A DNA stretch of 64,000 bases, taken from Haemophilus haemolyticus. Lineage in GTDB: Bacteria; Pseudomonadota; Gammaproteobacteria; Enterobacterales; Pasteurellaceae. The stretch is from assembly GCF_003352385.1 (NCBI RefSeq), contig NZ_CP031243.1, positions 1,714,501-1,778,500 on the forward strand, written 5' to 3'. Under the pieces are notes generated by a model, which saw only the letters and a list, made by a program, of their open reading frames with translations, had not been told where the DNA came from and made no database searches. The position numbers were made by a program, and so were the translations under genes. Below, one piece after another: positions 43,428-55,458 of the stretch. Each line of letters opens with the position of its first letter. Within the stretch, counting starts at the first letter, position 1.

Positions 43428-44300
43428 TTACATTTTATTAATAACTGTTTCTAATAAATTATTTTTTTCAAATAAACATTTAATAGAGTACTTATCTTTT
43501 TCTCCATGAGAATTTTTTAAAGTTATACTAGAAATTAAACTAACTCTTCCGTTAGGGTGTTGAAGGTAAGATACATCTAAAAATTTAGAAAAATTAACTA
43601 ATTTTTGTTTAGAAAATCTACGTTCTACATCTTTTTCACATAGTAGAATAGCTTTTTGTTGAGAAATGTATTCTATTGATTGCGATTTCCCAGAATTCAT
43701 ATCATCTAAAGAAAAAAATACATTAAATGACGATAATCCTTCTCCGCAAGTAACATAGAATACAGGATTGCTTTTAGTTCCCTTGGTTGATGAGACATCT
43801 AATACTGCAGGATCGATTTTTTTACAGTTAGCATTTTCTCTATGAATTTTATTAAGTTCTGCTGTTATTAATTTCTTATAAGGCTTTGTTATATCATTCC
43901 AATTAACATCTTCTTCTTCAATAATTCTAAATCCTTTTTCATCGAATTTAGCTTCTTTTAAAAATGAGCTTTTAATCCAGCCAACATGAGAGTCAGATAA
44001 ATAGGAAGGGGATACAACTTTAACTAAAGACCAAGAGTGATTAGGAGTATGGCATAATTCTCTCACAACATATTCATTGCTAAATTCAATATAAGAAATT
44101 TCATTTATAGCTTTACTGAGTGTTTCATTAATGACTTTCTCGCTCTTATCGCTTGGTTTTATGTAAACAGGAATCTCACTTCCTTTTGGTATGTACTCAG
44201 CATCAGTTTTCACATCTGTATCGGTACAAAGCTGAATATTCTGAGCATATGTATTAATAGAAACTCCGAAAAATAATAAAAATTTAAGAATACTTTTCAT
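43428..44300 (-). CDS. Orphan secreted protein, possibly SH3-like
   Basis: 290 residues with signal peptide MKSILKFLLFFGVSINTYA. The mature part begins QNIQLCTDTDVKTDAEYIPKGSEIPVYIKPSDKSEKV, then WSLVKVVSPSYLSDSHVGWIKSSFL, a layout like bacterial SH3b domains (residues about 35-115). The rest (120-290) has three cysteines (ANCKKID, VTCGEGL, LLCEKD) and no motif I know. Composition is AT-rich, Lys/Ser-rich, and there is no uptake sequence between 42632 and 46244. It lies against the prophage scar, so it may be phage-borne cargo. Function unknown. Confidence 0.6.
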   Translation of the reverse strand: MKSILKFLLFFGVSINTYAQNIQLCTDTDVKTDAEYIPKGSEIPVYIKPSDKSEKVINETLSKAINEISYIEFSNEYVVRELCHTPNHSWSLVKVVSPSYLSDSHVGWIKSSFLKEAKFDEKGFRIIEEEDVNWNDITKPYKKLITAELNKIHRENANCKKIDPAVLDVSSTKGTKSNPVFYVTCGEGLSSFNVFFSLDDMNSGKSQSIEYISQQKAILLCEKDVERRFSKQKLVNFSKFLDVSYLQHPNGRVSLISSITLKNSHGEKDKYSIKCLFEKNNLLETVINKM

Positions 44301-44358
44301 AGTAAATTCCTTAATCGCTAATTATAGATAAAACAAAAGGGGAATAATCCCCCTTGCA

Positions 44359-46125
44359 TTATTCAGACTTAGTAACTTGAATCGCTAACTCTTCCAATGC
44401 CTGCGGATTCGCAAAACTTGGTGCTTCTGTCATTAAGCACGCTGCAGCCGTTGTTTTCGGGAATGCAATCACATCACGGATATTTTCAGTGCCAGTTAAA
44501 AGCATGGTTAAACGGTCTAAACCAAATGCTAAACCTGCATGTGGCGGTGTACCGAATTTTAATGCATCTAACAAGAAGCCAAATTTTTCACGTTGTTCTT
44601 GTTCATTGATACCAAGAATGCGGAATACGGTTTGTTGCATTTTCGGATCGAAAATACGGACAGAACCACCGCCCACTTCGTAGCCATTGATCACCATATC
44701 GTAAGCATTTGCTACTGCACTTGTCGGATCGGCTTCTAATTGCTCAGGACTAAAATCTTTTGGTGACGTGAATGGGTGATGCATTGCTGCAAGATTACCC
44801 TCTTCATCACGTTCAAACATTGGGAAATCAATCACCCAAAGCGGTTGCCATTCGTCTAAACGAGTTAAGCCAAGATCACGTCCTAATTTCAAACGTAATG
44901 CGCCCATTGCATCAGTGGTGGTTTGCCATTTATCTGCACCAAAGAATAAGATATCGCCGGTTTGAGCTTTCACGCGTTCAGCTAAGGCTTTCCATACCTC
45001 TTCATTTAAGAATTTCGCAATCGGGCTTTGTACGCCTTCAAGACCAGCATTAATGTCATTTACTTTCGCCCAAGCCAAACCTTTTGCACCGTAAATACCA
45101 ACAAATTGTGTGTATTCATCAATTTGTTTACGGGTGATTTCAGTACCATTTGGTACACGAATCACTGCCACACGGCCGTTTGGATTGTTTGCAGGCTCAT
45201 TAAATACTTTAAATTCAACATCTTTAACGATATCTGCCACATCGACCATTTCTAATGGGTTACGCAAATCTGGTTTATCTGAACCAAAACGAATCATTGC
45301 TTCTTGCCAGGTCATTTGTGGGAATTTGCCTAAATCCACACCAATGATGTTTTGCCATAAACCGTGTACCATGCGTTCCATGATCTCACGTACTTCTGGC
45401 GCAGTTAAGAAAGAAGTTTCCACATCGATTTGGGTAAATTCAGGCTGACGATCTGCACGTAAGTCTTCATCACGGAAACATTTCACAATTTGATAATAAC
45501 GATCAAAACCAGACATCATTAAAAGCTGTTTGAAAAGCTGTGGTGATTGCGGCAATGCATAGAATTTGCCTTTATGCACACGGCTTGGCACTAAATAGTC
45601 ACGCGCACCTTCTGGCGTTGCTTTGGTAAGCATTGGGGTTTCAATATCAAGGAAACCATTGTCATCCATAAAACGACGCACAAAGCTGGTGATTTTTGCA
45701 CGGGTTTTCAAACGTTGAGCCATTTCTGGACGACGTAAATCTAAATAACGATATTTTAAACGTTGCTCTTCAGTATTGTTTTGGTTAAAGTCGAGAGGCA
45801 ACACATCAGACGCATTGTAAACATGCAATTCTTTCGCTAACACTTCCACTTCGCCTGTTGCCATATTTTTATTAATTTGGTTTTCAGGACGCGCAATCAC
45901 TTCGCCTTTAATTTGAATACAGAATTCATTACGTAACCCAGCAGCCGCTGTCAATGCATCTTGATATTTCGGATCAAAACAAACTTGCACAATGCCATCA
46001 CGATCTCGCATATCAATAAAAATCAAGCCACCTAAATCACGACGGCGGTGAACCCAACCGCTTAATGTTACATCTTGTCCGATATTGTTACGGTTTAATG
46101 CTCCGCAATAATGTGTACGCATCAT
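44359..46125 (-). CDS. aspS: Aspartyl-tRNA synthetase
   Basis: 588 residues, bacterial-type class IIb synthetase. N-terminal OB-fold ([40 protein letters not shown]), motif 2 [24 protein letters not shown], the bacterial insertion domain (about 285-420) and motif 3 [15 protein letters not shown]. The flanking sequence gives ATG 46125 with AAGGA seven bases upstream; a TTG two codons earlier is less likely. In E. coli aspS neighbours nudB; here the NRAMP-like gene and phage scar lie between them. Confidence 0.96.
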   Translation of the reverse strand: MMRTHYCGALNRNNIGQDVTLSGWVHRRRDLGGLIFIDMRDRDGIVQVCFDPKYQDALTAAAGLRNEFCIQIKGEVIARPENQINKNMATGEVEVLAKELHVYNASDVLPLDFNQNNTEEQRLKYRYLDLRRPEMAQRLKTRAKITSFVRRFMDDNGFLDIETPMLTKATPEGARDYLVPSRVHKGKFYALPQSPQLFKQLLMMSGFDRYYQIVKCFRDEDLRADRQPEFTQIDVETSFLTAPEVREIMERMVHGLWQNIIGVDLGKFPQMTWQEAMIRFGSDKPDLRNPLEMVDVADIVKDVEFKVFNEPANNPNGRVAVIRVPNGTEITRKQIDEYTQFVGIYGAKGLAWAKVNDINAGLEGVQSPIAKFLNEEVWKALAERVKAQTGDILFFGADKWQTTTDAMGALRLKLGRDLGLTRLDEWQPLWVIDFPMFERDEEGNLAAMHHPFTSPKDFSPEQLEADPTSAVANAYDMVINGYEVGGGSVRIFDPKMQQTVFRILGINEQEQREKFGFLLDALKFGTPPHAGLAFGLDRLTMLLTGTENIRDVIAFPKTTAAACLMTEAPSFANPQALEELAIQVTKSE

Positions 46126-46319
46126 ATTCAATTCCTTAACTCTCTATAAAAATGGAAAATACCGCAGAATTATACGGAAAAAGGCGCGTCTTTTAAATCT
46201 TAAACGGAAATTTATTTGACCCCTTGAAAACTTTCCTTAAAATGACCGCACTTTTTAAATATTTTCTAATTCGTAGGGTGTGGAAAGTTGAAAAAACACA
46301 CATCCCGCACACAATGTAA

Positions 46320-47045
<726 letters not shown>

Positions 47046-47120
47046 TTCATAACAAATTTATTTAATTCAACTTTTTTGTGGCATAATGCCCGCACTTTTT
47101 ATCACAAAAGGATTAAACCA

Positions 47121-47528
47121 ATGCGAATTTTACACACTATGTTACGCGTGGGCGATTTAGATCGTTCAATCAAATTTTATCAAGATGTTTTAGGTATGCG
47201 CTTATTACGCACCAGTGAAAACCCAGAATACAAATATACGCTGGCTTTTTTAGGTTACGAAGATGGCGAAAGTGCGGCAGAAATTGAATTAACATACAAC
47301 TGGGGCGTAGATAAATATGAACACGGCACTGCATATGGACATATTGCTATCGGAGTGGATGATATTTATGCGACTTGTGAAGCTGTTCGTGCAAGCGGTG
47401 GTAACGTTACTCGCGAAGCAGGGCCAGTTAAAGGTGGCTCAACCGTCATTGCTTTTGTTGAAGATCCAGATGGTTATAAAATTGAATTTATCGAAAACAA
47501 AAGCACTAAATCTGGTTTAGGCAACTAA
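47121..47528 (+). CDS. gloA: Lactoylglutathione lyase (glyoxalase I)
   Basis: 135 residues, Ni(II)-type glyoxalase I detoxifying methylglyoxal. Metal ligands H5 ([10 protein letters not shown]), Glu in [10 protein letters not shown] (about 56), H74 region ([10 protein letters not shown]) and the C-terminal Glu in YKIEFIE (about 122). ATG 47121 has AAAGGA upstream; the longer in-frame start is not family-like. In Rd, as I recall, the vapBC-1 toxin-antitoxin pair lies between cmoA and gloA; there is no room for it here. Confidence 0.95.
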   Translation: MRILHTMLRVGDLDRSIKFYQDVLGMRLLRTSENPEYKYTLAFLGYEDGESAAEIELTYNWGVDKYEHGTAYGHIAIGVDDIYATCEAVRASGGNVTREAGPVKGGSTVIAFVEDPDGYKIEFIENKSTKSGLGN

Positions 47529-47556
47529 AGTGCGGTCAATTTTTATTGTATTTTTA

Positions 47557-47591
47557 ATAACGTAGGGATTCCTACGTTATTTTATTTTTAA
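47557..47591 (+). terminator. gloA terminator
   Basis: AATAACGTAGG and CCTACGTTATT form a perfect 11-bp stem with a GATT loop, then TTATTTTTA. Confidence 0.85.
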
Positions 47592-47601
47592 GAGATAGAT
47601 T

Positions 47602-48291
47602 ATGTCCGATTCTCAAGAAATCCCTTATCACAACCAATTAAAAAATCGCTTTCGTGGCTATTTCCCTGTCATTATTGATGTTGAAACTGCAGGTTTTGAT
47701 GCCAAAAAAGATGCGCTACTCGAACTGGCCGCCATCACATTAAAAATGGATGAAAACGGTTATTTGCATCCTGATCAGAAATGCCATTTTCATATCGAGC
47801 CTTTTGAAGGAGCAAATATTAATCCGGAGTCCTTGAAATTTAATGGCATTGATATTCATAATCCATTACGTGGTGCGGTGTCTGAACTCGATGCAATCAC
47901 GGGATTATTTCAAATGGTGCGCAGAGGACAAAAAGATGCAGATTGCCAACGTTCTATCATTGTGGCGCACAATGCTGCTTTTGACCAAAGTTTTGTGATG
48001 GCAGCCGCTGAACGTACCGGCGTAAAGCGTAATCCCTTCCACCCTTTTGGAATGTTTGATACCGCAAGTTTAGCAGGATTGATGTTTGGTCAGACTGTTC
48101 TCGTTAAGGCCTGTCTTGCCGCTAAAATCCCGTTTGATGGGAAGCAAGCGCACTCAGCGCTATACGACACCGAACGTACAGCGGAATTATTCTGTTATAT
48201 GGTCAATCATTTAAAAGATTTAGGTGGTTTCCCACATATTTCTCAAATAGATGAAACAGAAAAAACAGTAGAAAATCAGACCGCACTTTAA
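47602..48291 (+). CDS. rnt: Ribonuclease T
   Basis: 229 residues. DEDDh exoribonuclease maturing tRNA and stable RNA 3' ends: motif [12 protein letters not shown] (D and E), motif [14 protein letters not shown] and motif [17 protein letters not shown]. Phe-rich substrate pocket segments ([17 protein letters not shown]) are present. The start with AGAGATAGATT upstream fits. An uptake sequence lies at the stop codon. Confidence 0.95.
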   Translation: MSDSQEIPYHNQLKNRFRGYFPVIIDVETAGFDAKKDALLELAAITLKMDENGYLHPDQKCHFHIEPFEGANINPESLKFNGIDIHNPLRGAVSELDAITGLFQMVRRGQKDADCQRSIIVAHNAAFDQSFVMAAAERTGVKRNPFHPFGMFDTASLAGLMFGQTVLVKACLAAKIPFDGKQAHSALYDTERTAELFCYMVNHLKDLGGFPHISQIDETEKTVENQTAL

Positions 48292-48364
48292 AAAACTAAA
48301 AAAGTGGTTGCAATAGTTTTATTTTTCCAGTAGTTTAAAAGCAATTCTTATTTGGAGATAAAAA

Positions 48365-48409
48365 ATGAACATTATCCGTCGTCACCATCATCACCATTCA
48401 ACTGAATAA
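48365..48409 (+). CDS. Histidine-rich leader peptide of an attenuator
   Basis: The ORF encodes MNIIRRHHHHHSTE, 14 residues with five consecutive His codons, preceded by TTTGGAGATAAAAA. This is the classic his-operon leader design: ribosome stalling at His codons when charged tRNA-His is scarce. The attenuator hairpins follow directly. Here it precedes a permease gene, not hisG. Confidence 0.9.
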   Translation: MNIIRRHHHHHSTE

Positions 48410-48432
48410 TCTTTCAGGTTTTTGGTGTGCTT

Positions 48433-48505
48433 GGAAGATTTCTTCCGAGCTGACAGGATAATAAAAATCTTACCCCTCGGAAGGCAACTTTCGAGGGGTT
48501 TTGTT
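48433..48505 (+). promoter_or_regulatory. Histidine attenuator: pause hairpin, antiterminator and terminator
   Basis: Pause hairpin GGAAGA/TCTTCC (48433-48446). Antiterminator pairing CTTCCGAG (48442-48449) with CTCGGAAG (48476-48483), a perfect 8 bp. Terminator CCCCTCGGAA (48473-48482) with TTTCGAGGGG (48489-48498) and then TTTTGTTTT. The overlapping pairings are mutually exclusive, as in his and trp attenuators. Confidence 0.9.
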
Positions 48506-48615
48506 TTATTACAACACAGGAGTCATCACTGCAACGACATCATCATTATTTATTCGACAATCAAAAATTTTAAAGTAAAGTATTCACCATTTAATAATTC
48601 ATAAGGAAAAATACA

Positions 48616-49968
48616 ATGTTAACAAATCCCGTTGTTATTTCGATTATTGTTTTACTCGCACTAAGTTTGCTACGTATTAACGTAATTATTGCATTAGTTA
48701 TTGCCGCACTCACTGCTGGACTCTGTGGCGGTCTAGGCTTAAGCAAAACAATTGAAACCTTCACTGGAGGTTTAGGTGGCGGCGCAGAAGTCGCAATGAA
48801 CTATGCGATGCTTGGTGCATTCGCGATTGCGATTTCTAAATCAGGTATTACCGATTTAATTGCCTATAAGATCATCACTAAAATGAATAAAACACCAAGT
48901 TCCAGCAATTTAACTTGGTTTAAATATTTAATTTTTGGTGTATTGGTATTATTCGCCATTTCTTCACAGAACTTACTTCCTGTACATATTGCTTTTATTC
49001 CAATCGTCGTACCACCGTTACTTTCTATTTTTAATCGTCTAAAAATAGACCGTCGTGCTGTAACCTGTGTCCTCACATTTGGCTTAACCGCAACTTATAT
49101 GTTACTTCCTGTCGGCTTTGGTAAAATCTTTATCGAAAGTATTTTGGTAAAAAACATCAATCAAGCAGGCGCGGCTCTTGGTTTACAAACAAATGTGGCT
49201 CAAGTATCCCTCGCGATGTTATTGCCTGTAATTGGTATGATTTTAGGGTTGCTCACCGCAATATTCATCACTTATCGCAAACCAAGAGAATATGATGTAA
49301 CTATTCAAGAGCCAACCACAAAAGAAATTGAAGCGCACATCGCAAACATAAAACCAAAACAAATCACTGCAAGTTTAATCGCGATTGTCGCGACCTTCGC
49401 AACACAATTAGTCACAAGTTCAACTATTATTGGCGGTTTAATTGGCTTAATTATTTTCGCACTATGTGGCATTTTCAAACTAAAAGAAAGCAACGATATT
49501 TTTCAACAAGGCTTACGCTTAATGGCAATGATTGGCTTTGTAATGATTGCTGCTTCAGGTTTTGCAAATGTGATTAATGCCACCACTGGCGTAACAGATT
49601 TAGTTCAAAGCTTAAGTAATGGTGCGATTCAAAGTAAAGGTTTGGCCGCATTCTTAATGTTACTGGTCGGATTGTTGATTACAATGGGAATTGGTTCATC
49701 ATTCTCAACGGTGCCAATCATTGCTTCTATCTACGTACCGCTTTGTTTATCTTTTGGTTTCTCACCATTAGCCACCGTTTCTATCGTTGGTGTTGCGGCT
49801 GCCTTAGGGGACGCAGGCTCTCCAGCCTCTGACTCCACCTTAGGTCCAACATCAGGTTTAAATATGGATGGTAAACACGACCACATTTGGGACTCTGTTG
49901 TACCAACCTTCCTACACTACAATATTCCATTATTAGCGTTTGGCTGGATTGCAGCAATGTACCTTTAA
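48616..49968 (+). CDS. Na+/H+-antiporter-family permease, predicted histidine transporter
   Basis: 450 residues, about eleven to twelve membrane helices. Family marks: NVIIALVIAALTAGLCGGLGL, QNLLPVHIAFIPIVVPPLL, and near the C-terminus ALGDAGSPASDSTLGPTSGLN. Annotated in Rd (HI0325) as an Na+/H+ antiporter family member. A histidine attenuator in front shows that expression rises when histidyl-tRNA is low, so histidine uptake is the best inference. AAGGAAAAATACA precedes the ATG. It stands alone between the attenuator and its terminator. Confidence 0.85.
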   Translation: MLTNPVVISIIVLLALSLLRINVIIALVIAALTAGLCGGLGLSKTIETFTGGLGGGAEVAMNYAMLGAFAIAISKSGITDLIAYKIITKMNKTPSSSNLTWFKYLIFGVLVLFAISSQNLLPVHIAFIPIVVPPLLSIFNRLKIDRRAVTCVLTFGLTATYMLLPVGFGKIFIESILVKNINQAGAALGLQTNVAQVSLAMLLPVIGMILGLLTAIFITYRKPREYDVTIQEPTTKEIEAHIANIKPKQITASLIAIVATFATQLVTSSTIIGGLIGLIIFALCGIFKLKESNDIFQQGLRLMAMIGFVMIAASGFANVINATTGVTDLVQSLSNGAIQSKGLAAFLMLLVGLLITMGIGSSFSTVPIIASIYVPLCLSFGFSPLATVSIVGVAAALGDAGSPASDSTLGPTSGLNMDGKHDHIWDSVVPTFLHYNIPLLAFGWIAAMYL

Positions 49969-49975
49969 CGATTAT

Positions 49976-50001
49976 AATCCCCCGACTTGGGGGATTTTTT
50001 T
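49976..50001 (+). terminator. Permease terminator overlapping the priC translation start
   Basis: AATCCCCC (49976-49983) and GGGGGATT (49989-49996) with a GACTT loop, then seven T ending one base before the priC ATG (50002). Confidence 0.85.
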
Positions 50002-50589
50002 ATGACTGTTCAACAACTTATCCAGATCTTAGATCAAAAAGTTCAGCAACTTTATCAAGCTCATTTATCCAAACAAGAAGAAAAAATCTTCGCCAAATTT
50101 GACCGCACTTTGTTCAGTGAAAATGGACAGAATGTTTCCTTTTATCTAAAGGAAATTAATCAAACGCTAGATAGAATAAAGGCATTAAAATCTAACGATC
50201 TTAATCACTATAATTTTCTGACAGAGCGTTTACTCGCCCAATGTTCCGTTCTTTCAGAAGCCCTAACTCACAAGAATACTCACCTAACAGCCCCCCAAAC
50301 AACAACGAAACAAACCATTAAAAAATCTCAACATAGCATTCATAAATTACCGCCAAGAGAACGATTGGAAAAATACTATGAAGCATTAGAACGCTTGAAT
50401 AAACTTTATCAACAACATAAAGATTTGGCGCAGGCAGAAAAAAATAATGATGAAAAAATACGTTATGCTCAACTTGCAGAAGGTTATAAAAAACGCCAGC
50501 AAAAATGCCAAGAGGCAATAGATCTTTTAGAAGAATATTTGGTATTTAAAGAAGAATTAGGAAACCGTGAAAATACGGAAAATAGATGA
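50002..50589 (+). CDS. priC: Primosomal replication protein N'' (PriC-like)
   Basis: 195 residues, helical, basic. MTVQQLIQILDQKVQQLYQAH and the C-terminal LPPRERLEKYYEALERLNKLY block, followed by YKKRQQKCQEAIDLLEEYL, are the PriC pattern. PriC reloads DnaB at stalled forks. The only Shine-Dalgarno-like sequence is the GGGGG inside the right arm of the preceding terminator, so translation may be tied to the state of that hairpin. An uptake sequence lies at 50102-50110. Confidence 0.8.
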   Translation: MTVQQLIQILDQKVQQLYQAHLSKQEEKIFAKFDRTLFSENGQNVSFYLKEINQTLDRIKALKSNDLNHYNFLTERLLAQCSVLSEALTHKNTHLTAPQTTTKQTIKKSQHSIHKLPPRERLEKYYEALERLNKLYQQHKDLAQAEKNNDEKIRYAQLAEGYKKRQQKCQEAIDLLEEYLVFKEELGNRENTENR

Positions 50590-50596
50590 TGAGAAA

Positions 50597-50630
50597 TAAA
50601 AAAACTAATTCTCTCGAATTAGTTAACTTT
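50597..50630. terminator. Terminator between priC and tRNA-Ser
   Basis: AACTAATTC and GAATTAGTT form a perfect 9-bp stem with a four-base loop. Leftward it is followed by TTTTTTTATTTC, ending the tRNA-Ser transcript; rightward by AACTTTT for priC. Confidence 0.85.
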
Positions 50631-50640
50631 TAAAAGTTGA

Positions 50641-50730
50641 TGGCGGAGGAATAGGGATTCGAACCCTAGGAGGGCGTAAACCCTCGCCGGTTTTCAAGAC
50701 CGGTGCCTTCAACCACTCAACCATTCCTCC
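50641..50730 (-). tRNA. tRNA-Ser (TGA)
   Basis: A 90-base class II tRNA on the minus strand: GGAGGAA acceptor pairing with TTCCTCC, anticodon stem-loop ACCGGTCTTGAAAACCGGC (anticodon TGA), a long variable arm (GAGGGTTTACGCCCTC), TTCGAATC T-loop and encoded CCA. Confidence 0.96.
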
Positions 50731-50882
50731 GTGATTTAATGCGCACGCATAATACGTTTTTTGAGAAAAACCGTCAAGCAAAAATTATCTCGTTTTTATC
50801 AAGTGATTATTTTTACTGCAACCTCAAAATAAAAAGAATTGACGTAATAAAAATCACGCCAATTCTAATTTTTTATTTTAGA

Positions 50883-53699
50883 TTACTCTGATTTTGCTCG
50901 AGTAGGCTCAGAATATACATGGCTAATCGCACAATGATGCCCTGCCGCCCCTTTACCGTAAAAATAATAGCGAGAATCTTGCCATTCAATAATTGGGAAA
51001 GCTTCTGGCATTTCATCACTCGCTTTCGCCAAAGTCATCTCTGCTTTTGTATGAGTCACTGAAGAAATAGTACCTAAACGTCCATTAAACTCATAAGTGC
51101 GGATAAATTTCGATACTTTTTCGACAGTTTCAGATTCATCTACATTAATCGCGGGATCAATAGACTCAACAATCTCTTGAGATTTATGAGAATTTAAACG
51201 CTCTAGAGATTCTTGTACTTTTTTCTGTACAGATTCATTAGCGGGCTGAGTAATAAAATCTAATGCTGGTTTTACTTCAAGCGATTTTTCTTCAACCACA
51301 ATCCCCATTGCTGGCGTGATAAAACCTTTTTTAGTTTTCTCTTGCTCGAGCAATTCATCCACCGATAAGAAATTATTTTCTTTCGGAGTGTTCACTGTTG
51401 AATAGTCCACCCAAGCTTTTCCACTTGCCAATTCAGGTGAAGCCACTGCAGCAAATAATGGCATTGGCGATTTTGGCTCTTGATTACGGCGACGACGTTG
51501 ATTATTCGCTGCACGTAAATGACGTGGAGTGCGACGTTGACGATCTTGACGTTCAGAACGCTCTTGGTTTTGACGAACTGGTTTTTCATCATCTTGAACG
51601 GTTTGAACTTCGACAACATCCACCTCTGGCATTTGTTCAACAATGTTTGCGTTATTTTCAACAGCCATCTCATTATCTTCAACGCGCACGCGTTTACGTA
51701 AATCACGACGTTGACGGCGTTGAGTCACTTGCTCAGTTTTTTCATCTTGAGCCTCAAAAACCGGTGTAGAATTTACCGCACTTTCAGCGATGCTTTCTTC
51801 CACTAAGTTACGGCGAGGACGGCGTTGATTACGCTCACGGACATTACGAATTTGTTCTTCGGTTCTTTCCGTTTCGTTATTTTCAGAACGTGGACGACGA
51901 GGAGTACGACGATCCTGTGGACGACGTTGATTACGATTAGAATTGCGCGAAGTGCGGTTATTTTTTGGTTTATTTTCTTCGGATTCAGAAGCAAATAAAC
52001 CTTTAATTTTCGCAATAATTTTTGCTAATAAAGACGGTTCATTCGATTTACGCTCAACTGGAGTTGGGGCCGCTTCAGAAATAGAAAGCGCCACTGCCGC
52101 ACTTTCAACTGCGGGTTGTTCAGCAACAACAGTTGTTTCCACATTACGGGAAACAAGAGATTCCTCGGTACTTTCATCTTTCTCACAGTGAATTTTAGCT
52201 AAGTTATAGCTCAATTCATTCACCTCTTCGCCATCACGTAAGCGGAAAACGCTAAAGTGCGGTGTTTCCATTGCTTCATTTGGCGCAACAATGACATCTA
52301 CATTGTGACGTTTTTCAATATTGCTAATTGCTTTACGTTTTTCGTTAAGAAGATAAGAAGCAATTTGTACTGGCACAATCGTATGCACTTGCTTGGTGTT
52401 TTCTTTTAACGCTTCTTCCTCGATTAAACGCAAGATAGACAAGGAAAGAGATTCGTTATCACGTACTTTACCTGTTCCTTGACAACGAGGACAAATATGA
52501 TGCGAAGACTCACCTAATGAAGGACTTAAACGCTGGCGCGACATTTCTAACAAACCGAAACGAGAAATGCGGCTAATTTGAATACGAGCACGATCTTGGC
52601 GAACGGCATCACGAATACGATTTTCCACTTCACGTTGGTGACGAACTGGCGTCATATCAATGAAATCGATAACAACCAAACCACCTAAGTCACGCAAGCG
52701 TAATTGACGAGCAATTTCATCTGCCGCTTCAAGGTTAGTATTCAATGCCGTTTCTTCAATATCACCACCACGAGTAGAACGAGCGGAGTTAATATCAATA
52801 GCAGTTAAGGCTTCAGTTACATCAATAACGATTGAACCGCCAGAAGGTAAACGCACTTCACGTTGGAATGCTGACTCGATTTGAGATTCGATCTGATAGT
52901 GGCTGAAAAGAGGCACTTCGCCTTGATAAAGTTTCACACGATTAATGAAATCTGGGCGAACCAGTTTGATATGCTCTTTTGCTTTTTCAAACACTTTCGG
53001 ACTATCAATAAGGATCTCACCAATATCACGGCGCAAATAATCACGAATAGCACGTACAATCACATCACTTTCTTGGTGAATCAAGAAAGGCGCTGGACGA
53101 TTTTGAGATGCTTGTTTAATCGCTTCCCAATGGTGAAGTAAAACTTTTAAGTCCCACTGCAACTCTTCTGGAGATTTCCCCACACCAGCAGTACGAACAA
53201 TCAACCCCACGCCTTCAGGCACATCTAATGAACTTAATGCCTCTTTTAATTCAGTGCGCTCATCCCCTTCGATACGACGAGAGATCCCACCGGCACGTGG
53301 ATTATTTGGCATAATGACCAAATAACTACCCGCAAGAGAAACGAAAGTGGTTAAGGCTGCGCCTTTGTTTCCGCGTTCTTCTTTATTAACTTGAACGATA
53401 ACTTCTTGGCCTTCGCTCAAGATATCGCGAATATTCGGACGACCTTGGAAAACATAATCATCGGGAAAATATTCACGAGCAATTTCTTTTAATGGTAAAA
53501 AACCATGACGTTCTGCACCATAATCCACAAAAGCCGCTTCTAAGCTTGGCTCAACGCGAGTAATTTTCCCTTTGTAGATATTCGCTTTTTTTTGCTCATG
53601 TCCTGGGCTTTCAATATCCAGGTCAAATAAACGCTGTCCGTCAACAAGCGCTACACGCAACTCTTCTTTTTGAGTCGCATTAATTAACATTCTTTTCAT
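50883..53699 (-). CDS. rne: Ribonuclease E
   Basis: 938 residues (E. coli 1061). Catalytic half: S1 domain (about 38-118), the RNase-H-like and 5'-sensor regions, DNase-I-like [26 protein letters not shown] with the Mg ligands (D303/D346 type), and Zn-link CPRCQGTG (about 403-410). The C-terminal half is disordered and arginine-rich ([33 protein letters not shown]), fitting RNA- and helicase-binding scaffold segments. The family start [10 protein letters not shown] is used rather than an in-frame start 16 codons earlier. Expression is probably autoregulated through the long leader. Confidence 0.95.
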   Translation of the reverse strand: MKRMLINATQKEELRVALVDGQRLFDLDIESPGHEQKKANIYKGKITRVEPSLEAAFVDYGAERHGFLPLKEIAREYFPDDYVFQGRPNIRDILSEGQEVIVQVNKEERGNKGAALTTFVSLAGSYLVIMPNNPRAGGISRRIEGDERTELKEALSSLDVPEGVGLIVRTAGVGKSPEELQWDLKVLLHHWEAIKQASQNRPAPFLIHQESDVIVRAIRDYLRRDIGEILIDSPKVFEKAKEHIKLVRPDFINRVKLYQGEVPLFSHYQIESQIESAFQREVRLPSGGSIVIDVTEALTAIDINSARSTRGGDIEETALNTNLEAADEIARQLRLRDLGGLVVIDFIDMTPVRHQREVENRIRDAVRQDRARIQISRISRFGLLEMSRQRLSPSLGESSHHICPRCQGTGKVRDNESLSLSILRLIEEEALKENTKQVHTIVPVQIASYLLNEKRKAISNIEKRHNVDVIVAPNEAMETPHFSVFRLRDGEEVNELSYNLAKIHCEKDESTEESLVSRNVETTVVAEQPAVESAAVALSISEAAPTPVERKSNEPSLLAKIIAKIKGLFASESEENKPKNNRTSRNSNRNQRRPQDRRTPRRPRSENNETERTEEQIRNVRERNQRRPRRNLVEESIAESAVNSTPVFEAQDEKTEQVTQRRQRRDLRKRVRVEDNEMAVENNANIVEQMPEVDVVEVQTVQDDEKPVRQNQERSERQDRQRRTPRHLRAANNQRRRRNQEPKSPMPLFAAVASPELASGKAWVDYSTVNTPKENNFLSVDELLEQEKTKKGFITPAMGIVVEEKSLEVKPALDFITQPANESVQKKVQESLERLNSHKSQEIVESIDPAINVDESETVEKVSKFIRTYEFNGRLGTISSVTHTKAEMTLAKASDEMPEAFPIIEWQDSRYYFYGKGAAGHHCAISHVYSEPTRAKSE

Positions 53700-53998
53700 T
53701 GTCAATTCTCTTATTAAATTTTTAAAAGACCTCAAAATAAACCGCACTTTGCTTCGTTATCGACCTCGTGTTTCTCGCGCCAGTCAATCTCACGACTGTA
53801 TGTTGCTGGGTGCATTGATAACGTTATTAAGCATAAACATTTGCTTTATAAAACAACGCGATATTCCGCACGCGTTGCAAGCGGCTAATTTATTTTAAGA
53901 AAAATGTTGATTATCAATGTCTTATGCCGATTGCTGCATTGAGTTTTACCAACAAAACTTATCCTTTTTTACGCAAATTCTTAGGCGCAAAAAGACGC
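53700..53998 (-). promoter_or_regulatory. Long 5' leader of rne, probable autoregulatory element
   Basis: From the predicted start near 53995 to the ATG the leader is about 295 nt. It contains a CAACGCG/CGCGTTG stem (53854-53877), a CAGTC/GACTG hairpin (53786-53803) and an uptake sequence (53741-53749). In E. coli the rne leader mediates feedback by RNase E on its own mRNA; the same is inferred here. Confidence 0.5.
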
Positions 53999-54001
53999 TC
54001 T

Positions 54002-54030
54002 ATTATCCATAGAAAACGATTAATTAGCAA
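54002..54030 (-). promoter_or_regulatory. Predicted rne promoter
   Basis: On the minus strand TTGCTA (54030-54025), 17 bases, GATAAT (54007-54002). It lies 79 bases from the divergent rluC start. Confidence 0.6.
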
Positions 54031-54108
54031 GGCGAATATTACGTTCATAGAGTTACGTTAAGAGTGCCTTTGTGATATGATTCGCGCCAATTTTCAAAAG
54101 GAAAAAAG

Positions 54109-55444
<1,336 letters not shown>

Positions 55445-55458
55445 TCACAGCTCCATCA

